Assembly (NCBI RefSeq): GCF_024171925.1
Contig: NZ_JAMTCO010000013.1
Coordinates: 220,740 to 284,739 of the forward strand
Direction: 5' to 3'
Source: Actinokineospora diospyrosa
GTDB taxonomy: Bacteria; Actinomycetota; Actinomycetes; Mycobacteriales; Pseudonocardiaceae
DNA: 64,000 nucleotides
The notes under the pieces are model-generated. The model made no database searches and was not told the DNA's origin. It saw nothing but the letters and a program-made list of their open reading frames with translations. Within the stretch, counting starts at the first letter, position 1. Every line of letters starts with the position of its first letter. Of this stretch, positions 8,206 to 16,012 are shown one piece after another. The translations under genes and the position numbers were made by a program.

Positions 8206-8981
8206 CGAGCCTGCCGTTCGCCCAGCCGCGCGTGCCCGGGCTCGGCCCCGGACCGCTCGACCCGCACGGCCGCCTCGGCCAGTCGCGCGCCGGGCGGCAC
8301 GGGAACCGTCACGGCGAAGTCGCCGTACTCCGCCGACGGGTGCGCGCCCAGGTCGTGCTCCACACCGTCGCCGTCCACCAGGTGGACGTGCCACAGGTCG
8401 ATGTCGTCGGCCGCGTCGGGCCCGGTGGCGAAGACCTCCAGCTGGCCGTCCCGGTGGTGCGCGGCGGCCACGACCGCGGTGCGCCGCACGCGTTCCCCGA
8501 TCGTGTGCATGGCACCGTGCTTGACCAGGGGTTTGAGATCGGCGGCGCCCTCGTGCAGGGCCACCACCTCACCGATGAACATGCGGTGCACCGGCAGTTC
8601 CACGACCGACCGCAGCTCACATTCCAGGGCCACCAGCCCGCCGCGCACCCACGGGGTCCCGGTCGCCACGGGGTCGCCGAGCTCGAGCAGTTCGCTGCTG
8701 GTCTTGTCCACCTCTTCCAGCGAGAAGCTGCCCGCGAAGTCCGCCAGCGCCGCCTGCTCCTGGGCGCATAGCGTCACGCTGAACTCCGTGGCGCCTGCCA
8801 GCAACTCCCTGGTCCGCGCCCGCGGGCTCAGCACGACGCCCACGTAGAGCGGCTGCTTGTTCAGGAAGTAAGTCCACTCGGCGGCCATGACGTTGACCCC
8901 GTCGTCGTGGCGGACCGCGATGAGCCCCACGGTGCTGGTGAGCTTCTTCCACGCGTCCGCCGGAATGGTGTGTACCGTCAT
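8202..8981 (-). CDS. Flavin-reductase-like FMN-binding split-barrel protein
   Basis: A 259-residue protein taken from ATG 8981, preceded by GGGGAG. Residues 1-160 follow the flavin reductase-like FMN-binding fold: STVGLIAVRHDDGVNVMAAE, KQPLYVGVVLSPRARTREL, FSVTLCAQEQA, ECELRSVVELPVHRMFIGEV. The C-terminal 90 residues (after HTIGERVRR) look like an added module rather than part of the minimal domain. It could supply reduced flavin or act as an FMN oxidoreductase. It is the first gene of the leftward arm and shares a roughly 250-nt control region with the rightward arm. Confidence 0.82.
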   Translation of the reverse strand: MTVHTIPADAWKKLTSTVGLIAVRHDDGVNVMAAEWTYFLNKQPLYVGVVLSPRARTRELLAGATEFSVTLCAQEQAALADFAGSFSLEEVDKTSSELLELGDPVATGTPWVRGGLVALECELRSVVELPVHRMFIGEVVALHEGAADLKPLVKHGAMHTIGERVRRTAVVAAAHHRDGQLEVFATGPDAADDIDLWHVHLVDGDGVEHDLGAHPSAEYGDFAVTVPVPPGARLAEAAVRVERSGAEPGHARLGERQAR

Positions 8982-9229
8982 TACTCCCCAACAATCACTT
9001 GACATTCATCGACCCTGCTCAGCAAGTGTACCGAATCCGCGAAAGCCCCGTTCTGCCGGTTATGGCAAAGAACTGCCGGTGCGCACAAAGAATCACCCAG
9101 ATAGGCGCATGTGATCAGCGTCACTCTATTCCGGGGTTGTTTTACCTCGGTTGATCCGGCCACGATTGCGGAGGTCGATGGCTATCCCATCGAGCCACTC
9201 ACACGAGAATCAATTTGGGGGTGAACTTC

Positions 9230-9271
9230 ATGCAGAAGCCGGTCCGCCGCAACGTGCGCGGCAACAAGTGA
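9230..9271 (+). CDS. 13-residue leader or small peptide ORF
   Basis: The ORF is ATG 9230 to TGA 9269-9271, reading MQKPVRRNVRGNK (6 of 13 residues Arg or Lys). It has an excellent Shine-Dalgarno sequence, GGGGGTGA at 9217-9224, 5 nt before the ATG, which is unusual for a random short frame. It is followed within 5 nt by a bulged hairpin (9276-9314) and then a strong terminator (9321-9359), all upstream of the beta-propeller gene at 9383. This is the layout of a translation-coupled attenuator. It could instead be a functional small peptide. Translation is inferred from the RBS only. Confidence 0.55.
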   Translation: MQKPVRRNVRGNK

Positions 9272-9275
9272 GCTA

Positions 9276-9314
9276 AGGCGACACAATCGCACTGTCGTCC
9301 GTGCGAAGTCGCCT
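9276..9314 (+). promoter_or_regulatory. Leader RNA hairpin downstream of the 13-codon ORF
   Basis: AGGCGAC (9276-9282) pairs with GTCGCCT (9308-9314), and nested inside TCGCAC (9287-9292) pairs with GTGCGA (9301-9306) around an 8-nt loop. The hairpin begins 5 nt after the small ORF's stop, so a ribosome there would cover its 5' arm. It may act as an attenuator element. Confidence 0.5.
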
Positions 9315-9320
9315 AGGATC

Positions 9321-9359
9321 GAGACCGGCCTGTGTCGGTTCTCGCAGGCCGGTCTCTTT
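9321..9359 (+). terminator. Intrinsic terminator in the leader of the rightward operon
   Basis: GAGACCGGCCTG (9321-9332) and CAGGCCGGTCTC (9345-9356) form a perfect 12-bp stem with a 12-nt loop, followed by TTTCTGTCT. It lies 24 nt before the start of the operon's first large gene and would stop transcription unless overridden. That is why a regulatory role with the 13-codon ORF is proposed. Confidence 0.75.
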
Positions 9360-9382
9360 CTGTCTGAACTGGGGGTTCGTCG

Positions 9383-11269
9383 ATGACCGTGACAGATCGC
9401 TTGATCAGAATCGTCTGGGTGCCCGATGTCGGGCTGATCGCCGCCGACACCTTCGGTCGCATCCACCTGTTCGACGACGAGCTGCGCCTGGTGCGCTCCT
9501 CGGCCAGGGTCCGGGCGGGCAGGCCGCTCTACGGCCTCACCGTCGCCGGTGACTGGGTGATCGGCAAAGACCGGATGGGGGCGGTGTACCGCTGGTCGCT
9601 GGCCACGTTCGACCTGCTCAACCGGGTCGACCCGGTCACCGTGTGCGACCGCTCGAGCCTGCTCGACGGGGAGGAGCCCTCCCCGGTCAGCTCCCGCGGG
9701 ATCGCGGTGTGGGCGGGCCGGGTCTACGTCACCAGCGGCTACCACAACCAGATGCTCGTGCTCGACCTGGAGACCTTCGACGTGCTGGAGATCCGCCCCA
9801 ACATCTGCGGCGACGCGGTGATGGAATGGGTCAGCACAGACAGCGGGAAAGTGCACGTCGTGTCCGACAAGAACGGCGGGCTCTGGTTCGGCGACTTCGA
9901 AACGATGTCGTTCCCCAAACACGTCAAAATCGACGACGGAAATATCCACCGAGTGGTTTACGACAAACTCCACGACCGGTTCTGGTGCACCCAGGACTTC
10001 GGTGAAGGAGAAACCGCCGACGTCGCCAACGGCGTGATCGTCGTATCCCTGGACGGCGTCAAGGAAGGTGAATCGCTTTTCGCCCGCGATGACGTCGAGT
10101 TCATCCACTTCGCCAAGGACTACCGCCGCGCCTACGCTGGCGGCTTCGACGGCGAACTGCACATCTACGACAACACCGACCGCGCGCTGCGCATCGTGCG
10201 CACGATCAGCGGCTTCCCGCACCAGCTCAGCGACCTCACCATCGACGACCGGGGCGACCTCTACGTGCTCTGCCAGGACGGCGAGGTCGTCAAGCTCGAC
10301 GCCGAGGGCGCGCAGCTGGGCAGGCTCGGTTTCCGCAGGCAGGCGGTGTGGGACATCCAGCACGCGGTCGAGGACGACGGCGTGCTGTACCTGGCCTCGG
10401 ACTCCGGCGTCGCGGTCGCCCAGGTCGTGCCCGCCGCGAGCGGACCGACCCTGCGGGTGCTGGCCGACCACGTCACCGGGCACGGCTTCACCCGCCGGGT
10501 GGCACCGGTGCCCGGCGGCTTCGTCGGCGTCACCCGCGACGGCCGGGTGCTGCGCGCCGGCCGCGACGGCACCCAGCGGTGGAACACCGGCCTACCCGGC
10601 CTGCTGCACACCGTCGCCGCGGCACCGGACTTCACCCGCCTGCTGGTCGCGGGCAACGAGGGCGCCTTCGAACTCGACGCCGACACCGGCGCGGTCACGA
10701 CCGTGCACCAGGTCGACGGGCTGCCGGTCTGGGTGTCGGCCTACCTGCCCGACGGGCGGGCCGTGCTGGGCACCCGCAACGGCGTGATCGTCGTGCTCGA
10801 GGCCGACGGCACCCCCGGCTGGCGGCTCGACCAGGGGGAGTACCCCAAGCGGATGTGGACCAGCGGCGAGCTGCTCTACGTGGTCGGCGACGGCGGGCTC
10901 AAGGAGATCGAGATCGGCACCGGCGTCACCCGGCGGTGGACCGAACTGCTGTCCAACACCAACGAGAACGCGGTGCTGGTCGACGGACTGGTCAGCGTCA
11001 GCTCCTACGGCATGCAGGTGGCGACCTACGGCTACGACGACGGCGAGCTGGTCGGGTTCGTCGAGGAGCTGCCGGACTACCCGAAGGCGCTCGCCGCCGT
11101 GCGCGACCAGCACGGCGCGCCGCACCTGCTCGTCGGGGCCCGCTCCGGGATCCTGTCGCTGTACCGGTTCGTCAAGCCCGGCGGCCCCGGGGGCGTGCTG
11201 GCGAAGGTGGAGGACCGCTGGCTGCCGCGCAGGCAAGCCGCGTTCGCCCTCGCCCAACGCGACTGGTAA
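9383..11269 (+). CDS. Beta-propeller (WD40/quinoprotein-like) protein, ToxC-like
   Basis: A 628-residue soluble protein without a signal peptide, first large gene of the rightward operon. Repeated blade motifs of about 40-50 residues are visible (GLIAADTFGRIHLFDDELRL, GELHIYDNTDRALRIV, GDLYVLCQDGEVVKLDAEG, GVIVVLEADGTPGWRLDQGE), enough for two propellers. In toxoflavin clusters a WD-repeat protein (ToxC) is required for production, but its chemistry is not understood. This cluster has two such proteins; the one at 12546 is the more canonical WD40. It could be a scaffold or an enzyme acting on the pyrimidine intermediate. Confidence 0.75.
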   Translation: MTVTDRLIRIVWVPDVGLIAADTFGRIHLFDDELRLVRSSARVRAGRPLYGLTVAGDWVIGKDRMGAVYRWSLATFDLLNRVDPVTVCDRSSLLDGEEPSPVSSRGIAVWAGRVYVTSGYHNQMLVLDLETFDVLEIRPNICGDAVMEWVSTDSGKVHVVSDKNGGLWFGDFETMSFPKHVKIDDGNIHRVVYDKLHDRFWCTQDFGEGETADVANGVIVVSLDGVKEGESLFARDDVEFIHFAKDYRRAYAGGFDGELHIYDNTDRALRIVRTISGFPHQLSDLTIDDRGDLYVLCQDGEVVKLDAEGAQLGRLGFRRQAVWDIQHAVEDDGVLYLASDSGVAVAQVVPAASGPTLRVLADHVTGHGFTRRVAPVPGGFVGVTRDGRVLRAGRDGTQRWNTGLPGLLHTVAAAPDFTRLLVAGNEGAFELDADTGAVTTVHQVDGLPVWVSAYLPDGRAVLGTRNGVIVVLEADGTPGWRLDQGEYPKRMWTSGELLYVVGDGGLKEIEIGTGVTRRWTELLSNTNENAVLVDGLVSVSSYGMQVATYGYDDGELVGFVEELPDYPKALAAVRDQHGAPHLLVGARSGILSLYRFVKPGGPGGVLAKVEDRWLPRRQAAFALAQRDW

Positions 11270-11280
11270 GTATCTCGATC

Positions 11281-12528
11281 ATGAGCAAAAATCCGCCCCC
11301 CGAGGAGTTCCCACCGTGGCGGGACCGCCGGTTCGTCATCTTCGCGACCGGCAACTTCCTCAACAACCTCGGTGAGGGTGCCTACAAGGTCGCGTTGCCG
11401 CTCTACGTCTACGAGTTGACCGGGTCGTTGGCGACGATGTCGCTGGTGGCCGCGCTGGGCCCGCTGATGCTGCTGCTGGGTCCGTGGCTCGGCGCGGCCG
11501 CCGACCGGTTCGGCGCCCGGCTGCTGGTCGTGCCCGGTCTGCTGGTGCAGTTGACCGCGGCGGTGGCGCTGAACCTTGCGGCGGGGGCGGACCGGCTGCC
11601 GATGTGGCTGCTGTTCACCCTGGTGGCCTTCGTGCAGTTGGGCGGTGAGCTGTACCGGACGGGCTGGATCACCGCGGTGCCGCACATGTTCCCGGACAAC
11701 GCGGCCCGGTCGCGGGCGGTGCTGAGCAGCCTGTTCGTCACCTCCAACGTGGTCGGCCCGCTGCTGGTCGCCGCGGGCCTGGGGTGGGTGGGCTACCTGG
11801 GCCTGCTCTGGTTCAACACCGCGACCTTCCTCGCCCCGATCGTGGTCTGGCTGATCGGGGTGCACCCGCCCCGGGTCGAGCGCGTCGACGGCCCGCGCCC
11901 CGGGCTCACCCGCGACATCGTCGAGGGCTGGCGGATCGTGCGCGGCACGCCGCAGGTGTTCCGGCTGGAGATGATGTCGCTGCCGCTGCAGTTCGCCAGC
12001 GGGATCGGGGTGCTGGCGTTCCTGGTGTGGTACCTGCGCGACCACGCGCAGGTACCGGCGCAGACCGTCGGCGTGGCGCAGGCGGCGTTCAACATCGGCG
12101 CGCTCGTCGGCAGCCTCTACATCGCCGCCCGCGCGAAGACCCGGCCCGACCGGGTGCTCGCCGCGTGCGCGTTCGTGATGACCGGTGCGCTGTTCGCGAT
12201 GACGATCCCGGCCACACCGGTGCTCATCGCGGTGATGGTCGTGTTCTTCACGCTGCGCTCGGCGATGACCGCGGTCACCGCGATGATCATGGTCAAGTAC
12301 CTGCCCGCGACCGTGATCGGCCGCGCCGAGGGCCTGTTCAACCTGATCAGCGGTGTCCCCACGCTGGCGGCGCCGCTGCTCATCCCGCTCGTCCAGCAGA
12401 CCCTGGGCGCCCAGGCCGTCCTGGTGTTCCTCGGTCTGGTCGCCGCGCTCTCCCTGCTGGCGTTGCCCGGTCTGCGGCCCGGGCGCGCGCCAGCCGACAA
12501 GGCCGCGGGTGAGTCCACCCCGCACTGA
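11281..12528 (+). CDS. Major facilitator superfamily exporter
   Basis: A 415-residue integral membrane protein from ATG 11281, 11 nt after the propeller gene. The TM-rich sequence fits 12 helices. After TM2 it has the MFS loop motif GAAADRFGARLLVV; the N-terminal FATGNFLNNLGEGAYKVALP resembles drug exporters of the MFS_3 type. A duplicated half begins near RIVRGTPQVFRLEMMSLPLQ. It probably exports the cluster product and gives self-protection; its placement inside the operon between the two propeller genes supports this. Confidence 0.88.
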   Translation: MSKNPPPEEFPPWRDRRFVIFATGNFLNNLGEGAYKVALPLYVYELTGSLATMSLVAALGPLMLLLGPWLGAAADRFGARLLVVPGLLVQLTAAVALNLAAGADRLPMWLLFTLVAFVQLGGELYRTGWITAVPHMFPDNAARSRAVLSSLFVTSNVVGPLLVAAGLGWVGYLGLLWFNTATFLAPIVVWLIGVHPPRVERVDGPRPGLTRDIVEGWRIVRGTPQVFRLEMMSLPLQFASGIGVLAFLVWYLRDHAQVPAQTVGVAQAAFNIGALVGSLYIAARAKTRPDRVLAACAFVMTGALFAMTIPATPVLIAVMVVFFTLRSAMTAVTAMIMVKYLPATVIGRAEGLFNLISGVPTLAAPLLIPLVQQTLGAQAVLVFLGLVAALSLLALPGLRPGRAPADKAAGESTPH

Positions 12529-12545
12529 CCAGAATGGAAGTGCCC

Positions 12546-14378
12546 ATGCGCACGATCGACCTCCGGGTGCCCCCGCACGGGCACGCCGCCCCCATCACCC
12601 ACGTCGCCGCCCGCCCGGACGGCCGCCGGTTGGCCACCTGCTCCTACGACGGCACCGCGCTGATCTGGGACATCGCCGACCCGGCGGCACCGCGCCCGCT
12701 GGCCCGGCTGCGGCACCGCAGGCTGGTCAACTCCTCGACCTGGCACCCGAGCAGGCCCGACCTGCTGGCGACCGCGTCGGCGGACAAGACCGTGGGCGTG
12801 TGGCGGGTGACCGACGAGGGCGAGGTGCACCTGGAGGCCGTGCTCGCCCGGCACACCGACGACATCAACTCGCTGGCCTGGTTGCCCGACGGCGTCCGGA
12901 TCGCGTGCGTGTCCGAGGACGGCCGGGCCTCGTTGTGGGACACCGCGAGCGGGCGTTTCCTCGCCGAGGTCGGCGCGCACTCGGCGCACTGCATGATGGT
13001 CTCGGTCAACGCCGCCGGTCTGGTCGCCACGGTCGGCGAGGACGGCATGATCATCGTGACCGACCCGGACGGCACCGCGGCCCCAGCCGTGCGGCACTAC
13101 GACAGCTCCATCGAGGGCTGCGCCTGGTCGCACGCGGGCGACACCCTGGCGGTCGCGCTCGACGACGGGAAGGTCGTGCTGCTGTCGGCGGACCTGGAAC
13201 CGGTGCGCACGATCGAGGCGTCCACCTCGGCGGCGCGCACGGTGGCCTGGTCCGCCGACGACCAGACGCTGGTGGTCGGCTCCTACGACGGATCCGTGTG
13301 CTGGTTCTCCGCCGCGGGGGAGTTGCGGCACCGGGTCGTCGACGAGCGGCTGTGGCCGCGCTCGGTCGCCGTCGCGGGCTCGGTGGTGGCCGCGGGCAGC
13401 TTCCGCGACCGGCCGCACCTGTTCGACCTTGCCTCCTACGCCCCGCTGTCCGGTCCGACCACGGCCAACCACGGCCCGAACGCGATGGCCGTCGCGGCGG
13501 GCACACTGCACATCGGCTGTGACTCCGGCGCCGTGCTCAGCGTGGATCTGGCGACCGGCGCGAGCACCACGACCGAGGCGATGGCCGGACCGATCCTGTC
13601 TCTGGCCGCGGCCGAGGATGTGGTGTACGCCGCGTCCTATGCCGGGCGGGTTGTGCGTCTTGGTCCTGACGCGACTGTCGATAGTGGACAATTGGGGGCG
13701 CCCGTCCCGTCGCTGTGCCTTGCGGGCGGCAGGGTCATTGCGGGGACCTACAACGGGACCGTGATCGAACTGCACCCGGAGACGCTGGCGGTGCTCGAGG
13801 AGTACCAGCCGCACGGTGGCTCGGTGAAGTCGTTGGCCGCGACCGCGACTGGTTACGCCTCGGCTGCCACCGACCGCACGGTGCAGCTCGGCGCAGGCGC
13901 GGACCGCACGGTGCTCTGGGAGCACGGGAACCTGGTCAACGCCGTCGCCGTGCTGGGTGAGGAAGTGGTGGTGAGCGCGTCGCGGGACCACACGGTCAAG
14001 GTCGGCAGGCTTGCCGCAGACGGCTCGGTGTTGCAGGTCCGGACCTTGCTGGGGCCCGACGAGTCGGCCAAGTGCGTCGGCGTGCTCGGCACACCCGCCG
14101 CGCCTGTGGTGCTGGCCGGGTCCTACGACTTCGCCCTGTACGCCTGGACCGTCGACTGGTCCGCCGACGCGGCCCCGCTGGTGTCCGGCCGGGTGCTCGC
14201 CGAGTTCGACCAGGCCGTGTCGTGCGTGTGCGCGGTGGACGCCGAGACCGTGGCCGTGGCCAGTTGGGACGGCACGATCCTGTTGGTGGGACTGGACGAA
14301 CGCGGCGACCCGGTCGTGCGCGATCGGTTCCACGTGGACGAGCTGGCCGCGGACCGGGCCGGGGCGGTGAGCGCGTGA
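12546..14378 (+). CDS. WD40 repeat protein (second, canonical ToxC-like)
   Basis: About 610 residues from ATG 12546 (MRTIDLRVPPHGHAAPITHV); an ATG four codons upstream is possible. Canonical WD40 repeats are clear: HVAARPDGRRLATCSYDGTA with LIWDI, WHPSRPDLLATASADKTVGV with W, LAWLPDGVRIACVSEDGRAS with LWD, and VVSASRDHTVKV. Length and repeat density fit two seven-bladed propellers. No catalytic domain is attached. Its stop overlaps the GTP cyclohydrolase II start by 4 nt, so the two are translationally coupled, the same partners as ToxC and ToxB. It likely acts on or presents the early GTP-derived intermediate. Confidence 0.85.
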   Translation: MRTIDLRVPPHGHAAPITHVAARPDGRRLATCSYDGTALIWDIADPAAPRPLARLRHRRLVNSSTWHPSRPDLLATASADKTVGVWRVTDEGEVHLEAVLARHTDDINSLAWLPDGVRIACVSEDGRASLWDTASGRFLAEVGAHSAHCMMVSVNAAGLVATVGEDGMIIVTDPDGTAAPAVRHYDSSIEGCAWSHAGDTLAVALDDGKVVLLSADLEPVRTIEASTSAARTVAWSADDQTLVVGSYDGSVCWFSAAGELRHRVVDERLWPRSVAVAGSVVAAGSFRDRPHLFDLASYAPLSGPTTANHGPNAMAVAAGTLHIGCDSGAVLSVDLATGASTTTEAMAGPILSLAAAEDVVYAASYAGRVVRLGPDATVDSGQLGAPVPSLCLAGGRVIAGTYNGTVIELHPETLAVLEEYQPHGGSVKSLAATATGYASAATDRTVQLGAGADRTVLWEHGNLVNAVAVLGEEVVVSASRDHTVKVGRLAADGSVLQVRTLLGPDESAKCVGVLGTPAAPVVLAGSYDFALYAWTVDWSADAAPLVSGRVLAEFDQAVSCVCAVDAETVAVASWDGTILLVGLDERGDPVVRDRFHVDELAADRAGAVSA

Positions 14379-14989
14379 CCGCCCTGGGAGCGGTGACTGT
14401 TCGGTCTCAAGTGGAGGTCGCCCTCGACCGCTTCGGCGGGCACGTCGTCGAGCTGAGCACCTTCACCGGCCTGGCCGACCAGCGCGAGCACGTCGCACTG
14501 CGCTTCGCCGGACCGAGCGAGGTCCCGCTGGTGCGCGTGCACAGCGAGTGCTTCACCGGCGACATCTTCGGCTCCGCCCGCTGCGACTGCGGTCCGCAGT
14601 TAGAGGAGTCGATCGCCCGGCTGGCCGAGCACGGCGGGGTGCTGCTGTACCTGCGTCAGGAGGGGCGGGGGATCGGTCTGTACAACAAGATCGACGCCTA
14701 CGTCCTGCAGGACCGGGGCACCGACACGTTCGAGGCCAACCGGCTGCTCGGCCGGGGGGAGGATGAGCGGGACTACCAGGTCGCCGCCGAGATCCTCACC
14801 ACGCTGGGGGTGCGCAGGATCCGGCTGCTCACCAACAACCCGGACAAGGTCGGCCAACTGCGCGGGTTCGGCGTCGAGATCGTCGAGGTGATCCCGACCA
14901 GGGTGCACCTCACCCCGGACAACGCCGCGTACCTGCGCGCGAAGGCCGAAGCGGCCCACCACGCGCTGACCATCGCGCCGGGGGTGTGA
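14375..14989 (+). CDS. ribA: GTP cyclohydrolase II (RibA/ToxB type)
   Basis: A 204-residue, single-domain enzyme from GTG 14375, without the RibB domain common in housekeeping actinobacterial RibAB fusions. Zinc ligands C59, C70 and C72 lie in HSECFTGDIFGSARCDCGPQ, the catalytic loop is LRQEGRGIGLYNKIDAYVLQ, and DTFEANRLLG and LTNNPDKV are present. It converts GTP to 2,5-diamino-6-ribosylamino-4(3H)-pyrimidinone 5'-phosphate. Lying between the WD40 protein and the FGE-fold protein, it is the entry enzyme of the cluster, equivalent to ToxB. Confidence 0.93.
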   Translation: MTALGAVTVRSQVEVALDRFGGHVVELSTFTGLADQREHVALRFAGPSEVPLVRVHSECFTGDIFGSARCDCGPQLEESIARLAEHGGVLLYLRQEGRGIGLYNKIDAYVLQDRGTDTFEANRLLGRGEDERDYQVAAEILTTLGVRRIRLLTNNPDKVGQLRGFGVEIVEVIPTRVHLTPDNAAYLRAKAEAAHHALTIAPGV

Positions 14990-14993
14990 CCGC

Positions 14994-15950
14994 ATGCGCC
15001 TGGACGAGGTGGCCGCCTCACCGCACTTCCGCGAACACGCGGCACTGGCGGAGCGAGAAGTCGTTGACCTGGTAGGGGTTTTGCCGCTCGACCCGGTGGA
15101 GCTGGCCGCATTGGTCGAGGATCCCGGGGTACCGCAGGCGACTCGCCTCGCGGTGGGCACGGTGCTCGCGGTACTGGGTGACCCGAGGGTAGGCCTGGTA
15201 CCGCGCACCTGCCGGATTCCGGCCGCCCGCGCCCGCATCGGTCTCGAAGAGTCTGATGTGGATGGTGTGGTGGCGCAGTGGGCGCACGTCGGGGTTGAGG
15301 CGGATTGGATCCGCAAGGAATCCCCGCCGCACTCGGTTTTGCTCGCGGAGTTCTGGCTGGCCACCTACCCGGTCACCAACGGCGAGTACCGCGATTTCCT
15401 GGCTGCTACTGACTATCCGACCCGCCCGACGACGTGGTACCTGGGCGCCTACCCCGCGGACCGGGCCAACCACCCGGTCTGCGGGGTAGGCGCCGAGGAC
15501 GCGGACGCCTACGCGCACTGGCTCACCGCCCGCACCGGCCACCCCTGGCGCTTGCCGACCGAAGCCGAGTGGGAGTACGCGGCCGCAGGCCCCGAGGGCC
15601 TGGAGTTCCCCTGGGGCAACAAGTTCGACCCCTCAGCAGCCAACACCCGGGAAACAGGAATCCACACCACAACCCCCGTCGGCGCGTTCCCCACCGGCCG
15701 CTCCCCGTTCGGCATCCTCGACATGGCAGGCAACGTCGAGGAATACGTGGCCGACACCTACACCCCCTACCCCGGCGGCCCCTACGTAGCCGACCACCTG
15801 GTCCAAACCATGACCGAATACCGAGTAGCCCGCGGCGGCAGCTTCTCCCGCTTCGGCGACCTAACCCGAACCCGCCGCCGCCACGGCGCCTTCCCCGGCC
15901 CCCTCTACCCCGTCGGCTTCCGCCTGGCAACCAGCGTGCAGGCCCCATGA
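14994..15950 (+). CDS. Formylglycine-generating-enzyme-fold protein, ToxD-like, lacking the catalytic Cys pair
   Basis: A 318-residue protein 4 nt after the cyclohydrolase. About 100 N-terminal residues of unassigned sequence precede the FGE/sulfatase-modifying-factor fold: EFWLATYPVTNGEYRDFLAA, HPWRLPTEAEWEYAAAGPEG, FGILDMAGNVEEYVADTY and ARGGSFSRFGDLTRTRRRHG with GFRLA. True FGEs carry two cysteines in the region corresponding to this last motif; here there are none, so formylglycine formation is unlikely. The fold also serves non-haem iron chemistry in EgtB/OvoA-type enzymes. ToxD of toxoflavin clusters is of this kind. Its stop overlaps the start of the 21-residue peptide gene. Confidence 0.85.
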   Translation: MRLDEVAASPHFREHAALAEREVVDLVGVLPLDPVELAALVEDPGVPQATRLAVGTVLAVLGDPRVGLVPRTCRIPAARARIGLEESDVDGVVAQWAHVGVEADWIRKESPPHSVLLAEFWLATYPVTNGEYRDFLAATDYPTRPTTWYLGAYPADRANHPVCGVGAEDADAYAHWLTARTGHPWRLPTEAEWEYAAAGPEGLEFPWGNKFDPSAANTRETGIHTTTPVGAFPTGRSPFGILDMAGNVEEYVADTYTPYPGGPYVADHLVQTMTEYRVARGGSFSRFGDLTRTRRRHGAFPGPLYPVGFRLATSVQAP

Positions 15951-16012
15951 CCGACAGCCCACCCATCCACGCCGCCCCGACCAAGGACGGCCGGCACCTG
16001 GTGTGCTGCTGA
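15947..16012 (+). CDS. 21-residue peptide ORF ending His-Leu-Val-Cys-Cys
   Basis: The start ATG (15947-15949) overlaps the ToxD-like gene's TGA by the ATGA arrangement used throughout this operon, and the ORF ends with TGA at 16010-16012. It begins MTDSPPIHAAP, contains KDGRH and ends LVCC. It is hydrophilic with no signal peptide or membrane segment. The paired C-terminal cysteines plus two histidines could bind a metal, carry a substrate as a thioester or disulfide, or be modified like a RiPP core. None of this is shown; the coupled position at the end of the operon is the main reason to take it as a gene. Confidence 0.5.
   Translation: MTDSPPIHAAPTKDGRHLVCC

Noticed and set aside
9272..9382. 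FMN riboswitch in the leader of the rightward operon
   Set aside because: A flavin riboswitch was considered because of the RibA/RibD genes, but the conserved RFN-element sequences are not present, and the region is too short and better explained by a small ORF, hairpin and terminator.
12117..14333. 738-codon minus-strand frame opposite the WD40 gene
   Set aside because: It is an antisense shadow of the high-GC WD40 gene. It is rich in His, Arg and Gly without domain motifs, while the plus strand has clear WD repeats.
14994..15950. Active formylglycine-generating enzyme for a sulfatase
   Set aside because: The required cysteines are absent and no sulfatase gene is nearby. The operon context points to ToxD.
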